Assembly: GCA_015521615.1 (NCBI GenBank)
Contig: WANW01000053.1
Location: 1 to 40,419 of the forward strand
Reading direction: 5' to 3'
DNA: 40,419 bases
Origin: Candidatus Hydrothermarchaeota archaeon
GTDB lineage: Archaea; Hydrothermarchaeota; Hydrothermarchaeia; Hydrothermarchaeales; BMS3B
The position numbers and the translations under genes are program-made. Shown here in pieces: positions 9,814 through 19,530 of the stretch. Positions within the stretch are counted from its first letter, which is position 1. The number at the start of each line of letters is the position of its first letter. Below the pieces are notes generated by a model, which saw only the letters and a program-made list of their open reading frames with translations, made no database searches and had not been told where the DNA came from.

Positions 9814-10611
9814 ATGAGTGAGATAGGCAAACGCGTCAGGCTTGAGAGGATAATAAATCGTGAGACGAGAAAAACAATAATCGTGCCTATGGACCATGGT
9901 GTGAGCTCGGGCCCGATAGCGGGCTTAATAGACATGCCCACAGCAGTGAATAGCGTTGCAGAGGGCGGAGCGAATGCGGTACTTCTTCATAAGGGTATAA
10001 TAAAACACGGCCACCGCGGCTATGGCCGGGATATTGGTTTGATAATGCATCTCTCCGGAAGCACCTCACTTTCGCCTGACCCCAACCACAAAGTACTTGT
10101 CGCAACGGTGGAAGAGGCTATAAAGCTTGGCGCAGATGCTGTAAGCATCCACGTCAATGTGGGTGCTGATGACGAGGCGGAGATGCTCACCCAGCTTGGT
10201 GAGATAAGCGCAAAGTGCATGGAGTGGGGCATTCCGCTGCTTGCGATGATGTATCCCCGGGGGAGGAAAATTGACAGCGAGCACAACGTTGAGGTTGTGA
10301 AGCACGCTGCCCGCGTTGGCGCAGAGCTTGGTGCAGATATAGTCAAGACCAATTACACCGGCGACGTGGACACATTCAAAGAAGTTGTCAAAGGCTGTCC
10401 TGTGCCAGTGGTTATTGCAGGCGGCCCAAAGATGAGCACAGACCGCGAGGTGCTTGAAATGGTTGCAGGCGCAATAGAGGCAGGCGCCGCAGGAACAAGC
10501 ATAGGCAGGAACATCTTCCAGCATGCCTCGCCCACGAAGATGGTGAGAGCAATAGCGGCAATTGTTCATGAAGGTAAGAGTGTGGATGAAGCTATGAAAC
10601 TCCTGCAGTAG
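9814..10611 (+). CDS. aroA': 2-amino-3,7-dideoxy-D-threo-hept-6-ulosonate synthase (DhnA/class I aldolase family)
   Basis: [38 protein letters not shown]; adjacent to DHQ synthase II; GAGGTGA upstream of ATG 9814. Confidence 0.9.
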   Translation: MSEIGKRVRLERIINRETRKTIIVPMDHGVSSGPIAGLIDMPTAVNSVAEGGANAVLLHKGIIKHGHRGYGRDIGLIMHLSGSTSLSPDPNHKVLVATVEEAIKLGADAVSIHVNVGADDEAEMLTQLGEISAKCMEWGIPLLAMMYPRGRKIDSEHNVEVVKHAARVGAELGADIVKTNYTGDVDTFKEVVKGCPVPVVIAGGPKMSTDREVLEMVAGAIEAGAAGTSIGRNIFQHASPTKMVRAIAAIVHEGKSVDEAMKLLQ

Positions 10612-10639
10612 TATAACTTGCTGCCAGCGTGGTGATGCA

Positions 10640-11752
10640 ATGAAGTTTTTCTGGGTGGACGCAACGGCGCAGGAAAGCTGGGATGAGCGCAAGACAGTTA
10701 TAACTGCCAGCCTTGAATCAGGCGCCTCTGGAATAGTGGTGCGCAGCGAGGACGCCAAGAAAGCGGCAAAGCTTGGCAAGGTGAAGCTGATCTGCGAGGG
10801 TGAAGAGTGCGACTGCACACTGGTGCGCTTTACAGAGGAGGAGCTCCCCTCAAGCCTGGAAGAGCTGGAAGGTGTTGCGCGAGTCAGAGAACTGAAGAAC
10901 AAGGGCAAGGAAGTCGCTGCCTACGTTGAGATTCTCAGTAAAGCCCATGAGAGACTGGCAGCGCTCCTTGCGAGGCTCACCGATTATATAATCGTTGTTG
11001 GAAAGGACTGGAAAGTTATCCCCCTTGAGAACCTGATAGCAGAGCTTCAGAAGGAAGACGTGAGGGTAATCGCTGGCGTTAAAAACGCCGAAGAAGCGAA
11101 GCTTGCGCTTGAAACTCTGGAAGTTGGCACAGACGGCGTTCTCCTGGAGAGCAGCGACATTAATGAAATAAAGCGCGTCTCAAGCGTGGTTTCGCGCAGT
11201 GTAGAGAAGCTTGAGCTAACCTGCGCGAAGGTTGTGAACCTCAAACAGGTGGGCATGGGTGACCGCGTTTGTATAGATACAGCCTCGCTGCTAAAGATAG
11301 GGGAGGGGATGCTGGTTGGAAGCCAGGCCGCCGGGCTATTCCTTATACACTCAGAGACCCTGGAAAGCGAGTACGTCGCCTCACGCCCCTTCCGGGTGAA
11401 CGCCGGGGCGGTGCATGCCTATGTTCTTGCCCCAGGTGGAAAGACACGCTACCTCAGCGAACTCAAGGCTGGAGATGAGGTTCTGGCTGTCGACGCTAAA
11501 GGAAACACCAGGCGTGTTGTGGTGGGCAGGGTGAAGATAGAGCGCCGCCCGCTTATGCTGATTGAAGCAGAAGTAAAGGGCAGAGTTTATAAAACCCTGC
11601 TCCAGAACGCTGAAACAATCAACCTGGTTACAAAGGACGGTAAACCCATCTCTGTGGCAAAGCTCAAGGTTGGGGATGAGGTGCTGATTTACTGCGCCAG
11701 CGAGGGCAGGCACTTCGGCATGGAAGTGGAGGAGACGGTAATAGAGCGGTAA
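10640..11752 (+). CDS. aroB': 3-dehydroquinate synthase II
   Basis: KFFWVDATAQESWDERKTVITASLESGA; GVLLESSDINEI; FRVNAGAVHAYVLAPGGKTRYLSEL. Confidence 0.95.
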   Translation: MKFFWVDATAQESWDERKTVITASLESGASGIVVRSEDAKKAAKLGKVKLICEGEECDCTLVRFTEEELPSSLEELEGVARVRELKNKGKEVAAYVEILSKAHERLAALLARLTDYIIVVGKDWKVIPLENLIAELQKEDVRVIAGVKNAEEAKLALETLEVGTDGVLLESSDINEIKRVSSVVSRSVEKLELTCAKVVNLKQVGMGDRVCIDTASLLKIGEGMLVGSQAAGLFLIHSETLESEYVASRPFRVNAGAVHAYVLAPGGKTRYLSELKAGDEVLAVDAKGNTRRVVVGRVKIERRPLMLIEAEVKGRVYKTLLQNAETINLVTKDGKPISVAKLKVGDEVLIYCASEGRHFGMEVEETVIER

Positions 11753-12367
11753 TTATCGCTTCTCTTTCAGTGCCCTTTTAAACGCGGCGATGTGCACCTC
11801 GCCGGCGAAGTGCAGCGGAGCCTTTTTACCCTGTGCAGCCTCATATCCTGCAGCACCTCTGCATATGAACTGCACCTCCAGCGCAAATCGATGCATAGCC
11901 TTTTCTACAGGCATGCACACTATCTTCTCAGCCGCCTCCCAGGTGGCACCGCAGGGTGCACCTTTCTTCACCCTTACGCTGGTTACCTTTCCCCCGCGTA
12001 CCTCAACCTCAAGTTCGGGTGTACCGAAGCGCCGGGCGTATTCTCCCGCTTCCTTCACATCACCCAGGCCACAGCACGTTGGCGGGGTTATTGCACCGGT
12101 GATGCGCCTTCCCGGTGAGACAACAGGCACGCCCTTGGGTTTCGCAATCTCAACAAGAAAATCGCTCAAGTCAGGGTGGTACAGGTAGTCCAGCACAAGA
12201 TCTGCCTCAAAATCGCTGGATATGTATTCCTCGGGGTTGTCTATAATCTCCGGTAGAGCTTCGGGTACTGTGAAAACCTCAGTTATCTCAATACCCCTGC
12301 CATACTTCCTAATGCCAGCTATCTTGTGGATTGCCCTTTCGCCTCGCTGAAAAACAACAATTCTCAT
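11753..12367 (-). CDS. DUF166 family protein (ORF extends to GTG at 12370)
   Basis: TPPTCCGLGDVKEAGEYARRFGTPELEVEV…KKGAPCGATWEAAEKI. Confidence 0.85.
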   Translation of the reverse strand: MRIVVFQRGERAIHKIAGIRKYGRGIEITEVFTVPEALPEIIDNPEEYISSDFEADLVLDYLYHPDLSDFLVEIAKPKGVPVVSPGRRITGAITPPTCCGLGDVKEAGEYARRFGTPELEVEVRGGKVTSVRVKKGAPCGATWEAAEKIVCMPVEKAMHRFALEVQFICRGAAGYEAAQGKKAPLHFAGEVHIAAFKRALKEKR

Positions 12368-12507
12368 CACGGACCCGGCTGAAAGTCAAGACAGCGCCTG
12401 TTTTTCTCTATGTTCAGATTCCAGCGATTGTGCATAAGGCACCTGTACCTCATGTTGTAGTCAGTTATAAAATTCTCCAGCAGGGCACAGTCCTCGCACC
12501 TTACCAT
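12367..12507 (-). CDS. 46-aa small four-Cys protein MVRCEDCALLENFITDYNMRYRCLMHNRWNLNIEKNRRCLDFQPGP
   Basis: Intact ATG-TGA frame overlapping the DUF166 start (GTGATG); CxxC plus two further Cys; absent from the ORF track because of length. Confidence 0.55.
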   Translation of the reverse strand: MVRCEDCALLENFITDYNMRYRCLMHNRWNLNIEKNRRCLDFQPGP

Positions 12508-12719
12508 GGCACCACCATAGTATGCTGGGATTTAGCCTCTTTGTGGGTTGTTGTGTATATAAATGTTTCCCTTAAAATCAAATCGGTTATTTATTGTTTT
12601 TGTTGTAATGCTCAATCTCCACGTCCAGAGTAATTACCAGACCCTCGCCAACCAGTTTAAGGAATAACCCACAGCACCAACCCCAATATTTTTTAACTTC
12701 CCGGAGCAATACAGGATAT

Positions 12720-13751
12720 GTGGTGGATATGCGAACTATAGAGCTTAAAGGCGAAAAGGTTATAATGATAGACCAGACTCTCCTCCCGCGGGAGGTGAGA
12801 TTAATAGAGTGCCACGACACAGAGTGCATCGCCGAAGCTATAGAAAACCTGAGAATACGTGGCGCACCAGCACTGGGCGTTGCCGCAGCCTTCTCCCTCG
12901 CCCAGACGGCGCTGAAGCATGCAAACTCCCCTCGCAATGAAGTACTTGCCGCACTCGAGAAGACCTACAGACGAATAAAGGCCACCCGCCCCACTGCAGT
13001 AAACCTTCATCTAGCTCTTGAGAGGGTTATGAGCAGGGCCAGGGAAAGTGAGAATCCGGCTGAGGCTGCATATAAGGAAGCCCTCAGAATTTACGAAGAG
13101 GATTTCGAGGCGAACCGCAAACTGGGCGAATACGGGGCAGAGCTTTTTGAAGATGGAGACGTGGTGCTCACGCACTGCAATACCGGTGCGCTTGCAACAG
13201 CGAGCTACGGCACCGCCCTGGGCGTCATAATAACAGCATGGCGTCAGGGCAAGAAGCTCAGGGTATTTGCTGACGAAACACGCCCACTTCTCCAGGGCGC
13301 AAGGCTCACTGCCTGGGAGCTGGTCCAGGAGGGCATACCTGTAACAGTTATAACAGACAGCAGCGCCGCCTATGTGATGCGCACCCAGGGTGTGAGCAAG
13401 GTCATAGTGGGCGCCGACAGAATCGCCGCCAACGGCGACACTGCCAACAAGATAGGAACCTATTCCCTCGCGATACTCGCAAAGGAACATGGGATACCCT
13501 TCTACGTCGCCGCTCCCCTCTCAACTATAGACCCGGCGACGCCAAGCGGTGAGCACATACCTGTGGAGTACAGAAGGCGCGAGGAAATTGAGTTCTTCAA
13601 CAGCCAGCGCATCGTGCCTCCAGAGGCTGAGATACTCAACCCGGCCTTTGACGTCACTCCTGCGGAGTACATATCAGGCATAATAACAGAAGCGGGTGTG
13701 CTCACCCCACCCTACGAGGAGAGCATAGCACGGGCTCTTAAGAAGCGCTAA
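12720..13751 (+). CDS. mtnA: S-methyl-5-thioribose-1-phosphate isomerase (eIF-2B alpha-like); start may be 12729
   Basis: IRGAPALGVAAAFSLA, VLTHCNTGALATASYGTALGVI, VIVGADRIAANGDTANKIGTY. Confidence 0.93.
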   Translation: MVDMRTIELKGEKVIMIDQTLLPREVRLIECHDTECIAEAIENLRIRGAPALGVAAAFSLAQTALKHANSPRNEVLAALEKTYRRIKATRPTAVNLHLALERVMSRARESENPAEAAYKEALRIYEEDFEANRKLGEYGAELFEDGDVVLTHCNTGALATASYGTALGVIITAWRQGKKLRVFADETRPLLQGARLTAWELVQEGIPVTVITDSSAAYVMRTQGVSKVIVGADRIAANGDTANKIGTYSLAILAKEHGIPFYVAAPLSTIDPATPSGEHIPVEYRRREEIEFFNSQRIVPPEAEILNPAFDVTPAEYISGIITEAGVLTPPYEESIARALKKR

Positions 13752-13784
13752 GTTATTTATATAAACCAGAGGGTTAATGCTATT

Positions 13785-15191
13785 ATGCGCCTCTTTATCC
13801 TTTTTCTCCTGCTGCTTGCCCCGCTCACTCATGCAGATACACAGCTCAGTGCTGTGGAGCACAACATAACTTACTTTCTCGGGAAGGAGAACTTCTCTGT
13901 AACGGAGGAGATAACCCTCAAAAATAGCCCCTTTTCGATAACCTCACCTGTATATTATCACCTCGGCACTGATGCAGAAGACATAAGTGTAGATGTAACC
14001 GGTGGAGCTGATTATAAGATCGACGAGACCTATGGAGGGGTGATATTTGATTTTAGAAATGCCTACTCCACACGGGTTAAGATTAAGCTGCTCTACTCCT
14101 ACCCCAAGAGCCTGCGCAGAAGTGACGGCACTTATCTCTTCGAGGGTGAGGCTATAAAGCGGGTATATCCCTGGGGAATAAACATAGTAAATCTGCGCTT
14201 TGTTCTTCCGCCCGGGTTCACCTTTGGAGAGGTCTCGCCCGTGCCGCAGGAGAAAGGTGAGGGCTACCTTCTATACAGGATAACCTATCTTGACCCCCGC
14301 GCATATGAGGGATTCCCGGTAAGTATAGAATATGCCAACTACCGCGAACTTGCAGAAAAAAGCCTCAGCCTGGCAAAGGCGAGAGAGCATGATACCTTTC
14401 TGGCTGTGAGGGAGGCGAACCAGAGCATTGAGAATGCACAAAGCTACGGGGCAAACCTGTCACTGGCGCTGGCAAGCTTCAACGAGGCGCTTGCCCACCT
14501 GCAGAATTACTTCCAGTTCGCAAGACGAGCAGAGCTCATCCTTGAGAAAAACAGCTATGAGGCTTATAAGAGTGCATCCTCAGCGGTGGAGGAGCTGGAA
14601 CTCGCTGGGATAAAGGCAAGAGACGCCTACAGCAGAGCAAACTTTGCAATACAGCTCGCCCTTGAGAAGAGGCTCGCCACTTTTGAGGAGAACCTAACCA
14701 GCATGAGCAAAGAGGAGCCTGAAGCGAAGCGCATTGTAATGGTAGAACAGCCCGCAAAGGGTGCAAACCTTTACAAGTATGCCTTTTTTGCCCTTGCGGC
14801 GCTCTTTGTGATATTTATAGCAAGCGAGACTTACCGCATCCTAGCACCGAAAAGCTATCGCAGGAGAAGCAGTGTAAAGGACTTCAGGGTAATTGGCGAC
14901 CTGAAGAGAAAGACTTTCAACGGATTTGAGAAGAAGGTGGCCAGAGTAAAGAGGGGCGTTGATATTGCGCAGGAGATTCGAAACCTGAGAAAACGACGCG
15001 AGAAGCTGAAGCTTGGCATAGAGAACGCCAGAAAGAAGTACGCCTCTGGCGAGATAACCGCCGAGCTTTATGAGCTGGAGAGGGATAAATTTGAAGGGGA
15101 GATAGAGGAGATAGACCGTAGGATTGCACTCCTCGAGAAGGAGCTTAGTGAGATTAAGAGGCATGGGCATGAGGAAGGTAGGACAGATTGA
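13785..15191 (+). CDS. Secreted/membrane-anchored protein with C-terminal TM and cytoplasmic coiled coil, unknown function
   Basis: Signal peptide MRLFILFLLLLAPLTHA; TM YAFFALAALFVIFIASETY; KRREKLKLGIENARKKYASGEITAELYELERDKFEGEI tail. Confidence 0.75.
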   Translation: MRLFILFLLLLAPLTHADTQLSAVEHNITYFLGKENFSVTEEITLKNSPFSITSPVYYHLGTDAEDISVDVTGGADYKIDETYGGVIFDFRNAYSTRVKIKLLYSYPKSLRRSDGTYLFEGEAIKRVYPWGINIVNLRFVLPPGFTFGEVSPVPQEKGEGYLLYRITYLDPRAYEGFPVSIEYANYRELAEKSLSLAKAREHDTFLAVREANQSIENAQSYGANLSLALASFNEALAHLQNYFQFARRAELILEKNSYEAYKSASSAVEELELAGIKARDAYSRANFAIQLALEKRLATFEENLTSMSKEEPEAKRIVMVEQPAKGANLYKYAFFALAALFVIFIASETYRILAPKSYRRRSSVKDFRVIGDLKRKTFNGFEKKVARVKRGVDIAQEIRNLRKRREKLKLGIENARKKYASGEITAELYELERDKFEGEIEEIDRRIALLEKELSEIKRHGHEEGRTD

Positions 15192-16101
15192 GATTCTCAG
15201 CGGAATGAGCGTCGATGCGCTAATGCGCCAGTACCGCGAAGCGGGCGTACTCGGCGCAGGCGCTTTGGGCAGAGCATGCGACATCCTGGAGGAGATGGTC
15301 AGAGCAAGAGCAACAATATTCCTGGGCCTAGCCGGACCTCTTGTCGCCGCCGGAATGAGAAATGTGATTACAGAGCTTATCAGAATGGGTGCGGTAAGTG
15401 CAATTGTAACCAATGGAGCAAATGTGGTGCACGATGTGCTGGAGGCGCTGGGCGGTGCACACTATGTGGGCAGCTTTCGCAGCGACGATGCAAAGCTGCA
15501 CAGGGAGGAGCTTGGCAGAATAGGCAACGTCTATACCAGGGTTAAGGACTTCGTCGCCTTTGAGGACTACATTCAGGAACTCCTTTTGAACATAGACGAA
15601 GAGAAGAGGAAGAACCTCTCAATAAGGGAACTGCTCTCAGAGATAGGAAAGAGTATAGGTGACACCAACTCCTTCCTCAGGGCCGCATATGAGCGGCATA
15701 TACCGGTGTTCTCACCGGCAGTGGTGGATTCGATGCTGGGCTTGCAGCTCTTCTTCTTTGCGGAGAGGAACCGCATCGTGTTAAATGCGGTTAAGGACAT
15801 GAAAGAGCTTGCCCAGATGGTTTTTGATGCTAAGAAGGTGGGGGCAGTATTCTTGGGCGGAGGTGTCCCGAAGCACTACATACTCGGAGCCAATCTGCTC
15901 CGCGGCGGGATAGACTACGGAATTCAGGTTACCATGGATAGGGAGGAAGCAGGCTCGCTGAGTGGTGCAAAGCTGGAGGAGGGGATAAGCTGGGGCAAGA
16001 CAAGGGAGGAAGGGAAAGTCGTAACTGTAGTGGGCGATGTAACGATAGTTTTTCCCCTGCTGGTGGCTAGCCTTAAACAACGTCTGGAGGGCGGACAGTG
16101 A
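15163..16101 (+). CDS. dys: Deoxyhypusine synthase
   Basis: IFLGLAGPLVAAGMRNVITELI, TNGANVVHDV, FLGGGVPKHYILGANLLRGGIDYGIQVT (catalytic Lys region), EGISWGK. Confidence 0.95.
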   Translation: MGMRKVGQIEILSGMSVDALMRQYREAGVLGAGALGRACDILEEMVRARATIFLGLAGPLVAAGMRNVITELIRMGAVSAIVTNGANVVHDVLEALGGAHYVGSFRSDDAKLHREELGRIGNVYTRVKDFVAFEDYIQELLLNIDEEKRKNLSIRELLSEIGKSIGDTNSFLRAAYERHIPVFSPAVVDSMLGLQLFFFAERNRIVLNAVKDMKELAQMVFDAKKVGAVFLGGGVPKHYILGANLLRGGIDYGIQVTMDREEAGSLSGAKLEEGISWGKTREEGKVVTVVGDVTIVFPLLVASLKQRLEGGQ

Positions 16102-16757
16102 GGCTGCAAAGGGAGTACGGGCTTATCCTTGCACTGGATGTAACCTCACGTAAAAGTGCACTGAGTGTTGCGGAGAGCGTCGCTGATTACATAGATGCTG
16201 TGAAGGTGGGCTACCCTCTGGTGCTCTCCTGCGGTCTTGATATTATAGGCGAGCTTTCTGGACTGGGCAAGCCTGTAATCGCAGATTTTAAGGTGGCTGA
16301 CATACCGTATACCTCACGCCTCATCTGCGAGCAGGCCAGGCGCGCGGGGGCGAGCTTTGCAATCGTCCATGGCTTTGTGGGTAGCGACACCGTCAAAGCA
16401 TGCGCCGAGGTGCTCGATATTTTTGTTGTTGCTGAGATGAGCCATTCTGGAGCTAAGGAGTTCATGCAACCCGTCGCTGAGAGGATAGCAGAGCTTGCAA
16501 GGGAGAACAAGGCCTGCGGCATCGTCGCCCCGGCTACAAGGCCAGAGAGGATTGCGAGGCTTCGATCTATTGTCGGGGAGCTTATTATAATCTCACCCGG
16601 TGTTAAGGCCCAGGGTGCTCGCCCGGGAGATGCGATACGTGCGGGTGCCGACTTTGAGATAGTGGGGCGCGGGATATACGCCTCTGCTGAACCACGCAGA
16701 AGCGCTGCAGAAATTGCAGCAGAGCTTAAGGCCGCAATGGAGGAGCAAAAGCACTAG
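16098..16757 (+). CDS. pyrF: Orotidine 5'-phosphate decarboxylase
   Basis: LILALDVTSRKSA, VIADFKVADIPYTSRLI, ISPGVKAQGARPGDAIRAGADFEIVGRGIY. Confidence 0.95.
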   Translation: MRLQREYGLILALDVTSRKSALSVAESVADYIDAVKVGYPLVLSCGLDIIGELSGLGKPVIADFKVADIPYTSRLICEQARRAGASFAIVHGFVGSDTVKACAEVLDIFVVAEMSHSGAKEFMQPVAERIAELARENKACGIVAPATRPERIARLRSIVGELIIISPGVKAQGARPGDAIRAGADFEIVGRGIYASAEPRRSAAEIAAELKAAMEEQKH

Positions 16758-17377
16758 CCCTCAAGCAGCGCCGCAAAGTAGAGAAGCACAAGGATTAAAA
16801 GCATGCCAAGCACATTCCCGGGTTCGCGAACGAGTGCGCGGATTTCCCTTTCAAAGGCATCAATATCGCCACGCATGGCAACATCCCTCAGCCTGCTGGC
16901 TATTGCCAGACCCAGCGCAATGCTTGAGAGGATTGCAGGTATCTCCAGAAGTGCGTGGGGCATTAGATAGGAGATAAACTCTGAAACTCCCCCGGGGGCA
17001 AAACTCCAGAAAAGTGCGCTCATCGCAGTGAGATTGACAAAGAGGCTCAAAAGGGGTACAAAGTACAGGTAGAAGAGGCAGGCTCTGAGCGGAGAGGCTA
17101 TGCGAAAGGTGGTAAACCGGGAGAGTGCAAAGTAAAGCGGCTCTGTAAGCCTGTCCAGCATCGAGTATGTTTTTTCAGAGGTTTGCCTGTAAATAAGCAG
17201 TTCAAGATAGCTTAAAAATGTGCCCAGGTAAACTGTAACAATAGCGGCGAGCGCATTTTTTAAGAATATGCTGCCAAGAAGCGTTGCAGGAATGGCAAAA
17301 AACACGTGGATATAACTCCGGAGAAGGTAACCTGCGAACACAGAAGTTACAACAAGCGCTGCAATGCTTTTCCTCAT
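16754..17377 (-). CDS. Stage II sporulation protein M (SpoIIM/DUF95)-like membrane protein
   Basis: Multi-TM with LKNALAAIVTVYLGTFLSYLELLIYRQ and PHALLEIPAILSSIALGLAIA motifs. Confidence 0.8.
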   Translation of the reverse strand: MRKSIAALVVTSVFAGYLLRSYIHVFFAIPATLLGSIFLKNALAAIVTVYLGTFLSYLELLIYRQTSEKTYSMLDRLTEPLYFALSRFTTFRIASPLRACLFYLYFVPLLSLFVNLTAMSALFWSFAPGGVSEFISYLMPHALLEIPAILSSIALGLAIASRLRDVAMRGDIDAFEREIRALVREPGNVLGMLLILVLLYFAALLEG

Positions 17378-17667
17378 TTCAACAGTGCAAAAAAGAGCTT
17401 CCCCTTCTCGGTGATCTTAATAAACCTCCGCGGTCTATCGCCGCGCAGCTTTGTCTCCCTCACCTTAATGAGACCCTTCCTCTTGGCCTCATCCAGTGTG
17501 GCGTCTATCTCCTCACGAGGCTTGCCCAGCGCCTTTGCGAGGCGAATCTGGCACACCTCGTCGTAGGCGCAGAGATTCAGCCCGAGCATTCTGCACTTGC
17601 CGCATATATCATCCTCTTTTATGGGCAGAACCTCAGAAGCAGGTATAAAGCTTATTCTGGTCTTCAT
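17374..17667 (-). CDS. Winged-helix protein with N-terminal four-Cys cluster
   Basis: CGKCRMLGLNLCAYDEVCQIRLAKALGKPREEIDATLDEAKRKGLIKVRE; ATGA overlap with the SpoIIM-like gene. Confidence 0.65.
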   Translation of the reverse strand: MKTRISFIPASEVLPIKEDDICGKCRMLGLNLCAYDEVCQIRLAKALGKPREEIDATLDEAKRKGLIKVRETKLRGDRPRRFIKITEKGKLFFALLK

Positions 17668-17696
17668 TTTCTTCCAGTAACATTCTGTTTTTACAG

Positions 17697-18509
17697 CTAT
17701 TTAAAATTTCGCTTTCTGAGGACTCTTAATATCTCACGGTGCATCTCCATGCTGTGTGCAGCCACTATATTAAGTCTCTCTATCCTCAAAAGCGATGCCT
17801 TTAGAGAGGTGCCCCGCATGTCTGTGACAGCACCATCCGCCTCCTCTACCACAAGCTTGGCCGCTGCTACGTCAATATTGCGCAGATATGTGCGTACATC
17901 AACAAAGGCGTCAAAGTCACCCCTTGCAACATGGCACAGCTCCAGAGCAGCACTGCCCAGGGTGCGCACACGCTTTATGCGTTTGAGCAGAGGCATAAGC
18001 GTCCCAACACTCTGCGGCGTGGAGTAGATACAGACGGTGGCTTCGCTCAGATTTCCTGCTCCCGTGCCTCTTATCCTCCGTCCGTTATACCATGCCCCTC
18101 TCCCGCGCTCTGCCGTGAACTCATCACCTGAGTAGAGGTTGAGCACATAGGCTGTGCTAACATCAGCCAGACTTGCGTCCTCGCGATAGGGTGCAAAGGC
18201 GATGGAAAGGGCATAGAAGGGCAAGTTGTGAAGCGCATTGTAGGAGCCGTCTACTGGATCTATCACGGCGATGTACTCAGGCTCCTCTGCGAGAGCCACG
18301 CTGCCCGCTTCCTCACTGAGCACAAAGAAGGCTCCTTTCTCACTGAGACGTTCCATCACCACATTCTCAGCTATCTTATCTATCGCCTCTGTGGGCGTAC
18401 CATCTGCGCCAATGCCAACCTCACATGAAGCTTCACCGCTCTCAAGCGCCTCTCTCACTACGCTGCGCAGTTCTGCGCCCACCTTACGGGCAAGATTAAG
18501 CAGATTCAC
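17697..18509 (-). CDS. suhB: Inositol monophosphatase / fructose-1,6-bisphosphatase family
   Basis: VIDPVDGSYNALHNLPFYALSIA, GADGTPTEAIDKIAE, DVAAAKLVVEEADGAVTD. Confidence 0.92.
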   Translation of the reverse strand: MNLLNLARKVGAELRSVVREALESGEASCEVGIGADGTPTEAIDKIAENVVMERLSEKGAFFVLSEEAGSVALAEEPEYIAVIDPVDGSYNALHNLPFYALSIAFAPYREDASLADVSTAYVLNLYSGDEFTAERGRGAWYNGRRIRGTGAGNLSEATVCIYSTPQSVGTLMPLLKRIKRVRTLGSAALELCHVARGDFDAFVDVRTYLRNIDVAAAKLVVEEADGAVTDMRGTSLKASLLRIERLNIVAAHSMEMHREILRVLRKRNFK

Positions 18510-18615
18510 AAGCTTAGATTGGTGGCGTGGTTTTTAATTTTTAGCCCTGAAGCTTCTGCCAGTATGAACCTGCGCAAAGTTTAAATATACCCACGGTGAA
18601 CTCATAATCCTCTAA

Positions 18616-18849
<234 letters not shown>

Positions 18850-18933
18850 AATTCAAGCAGATAATGGGCTCAAACCAAAAGTAAAGTAGCTGGTTTTGGG
18901 TATATTGTTTTAAAAAGAAATGGGGAGGAAATT

Positions 18934-19113
18934 TTACCCCTTGTAAAAACATGTCCCCGCAAGAAAGTGTTCGCAGGTACGCCATACCTCACGGGTTCGC
19001 CAGCCATGTTCGCATATGTGGTATATACAGCACATTCTGCACGAATCACGCTCACGCTGGCAGTTGACCTTTGCATAGTCCTCGTCGTTAGCGGTGCATA
19101 GCAGCTTTTCCAT
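18934..19113 (-). CDS. 59-aa small eight-Cys protein MEKLLCTANDEDYAKVNCQRERDSCRMCCIYHICEHGWRTREVWRTCEHFLAGTCFYKG
   Basis: Intact ATG-TAA frame starting 3 nt after the DUF35 stop, with a purine-rich GGAGGAGTGAG RBS; 8 Cys; just below the ORF-track cutoff. Confidence 0.65.
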   Translation of the reverse strand: MEKLLCTANDEDYAKVNCQRERDSCRMCCIYHICEHGWRTREVWRTCEHFLAGTCFYKG

Positions 19114-19116
19114 TTC

Positions 19117-19521
19117 TCACTCCTCCTTCACGGGCTTAAATTTGAAGCCATAGTATATTAGGCCTGCCTCTCCATCCTCCTGAATCTTCCTGAATACACT
19201 CTCCACGCGCATTCCTATCTCAACCTCTTCTGGGCTAACGTCAACTATCTGCGTTGTCACCATCACACCCTCGTCGAGCTTCACCAGCGCCATTACATAG
19301 GGCGCCTGCCTTTCAAAACCTTCTGGAGGCGTTCGTATGACTGTGTAGCTCACAACCTCGCCCCTGCCACTGAGCTGCACCTCCTCGAGCTCGCCCCTTC
19401 TGCGGCAGTTTGTGCAGAAATTGCGTGGGGGGAAGTATATCTCGCCACAGCGCGTGCAGCGCTTACCTATGAGGTTATACCTGCTCTTCATGTTGCGCCA
19501 GAATCTCGGGATACTGCTCAT
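19117..19521 (-). CDS. DUF35 Zn-ribbon/OB-fold protein of the HMG-CoA cluster
   Basis: GKRCTRCGEIYFPPRNFCTNCRRRGELEEVQLSGRGEVVSYTVI. Confidence 0.95.
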   Translation of the reverse strand: MSSIPRFWRNMKSRYNLIGKRCTRCGEIYFPPRNFCTNCRRRGELEEVQLSGRGEVVSYTVIRTPPEGFERQAPYVMALVKLDEGVMVTTQIVDVSPEEVEIGMRVESVFRKIQEDGEAGLIYYGFKFKPVKEE

Positions 19522-19530
19522 TATATCACC

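Noticed and set aside
10066-10908. 280-aa minus-strand ORF opposite aroA'/aroB'
   Set aside because: Shadow ORF; spans two confident genes on the other strand and has no family features.
12587-12937. 116-aa minus-strand ORF or a shorter TTG-started peptide (…WGWCCGLFLKLVGEGLVITLDVEIEHYNKNNK) upstream of mtnA
   Set aside because: Overlaps the mtnA start and its promoter; the tail looks vaguely protein-like, but no credible start or RBS was found.
17284-18027. 247-aa plus-strand ORF over the SpoIIM/wHTH/IMPase genes
   Set aside because: Crosses three confident opposite-strand genes; no motif.
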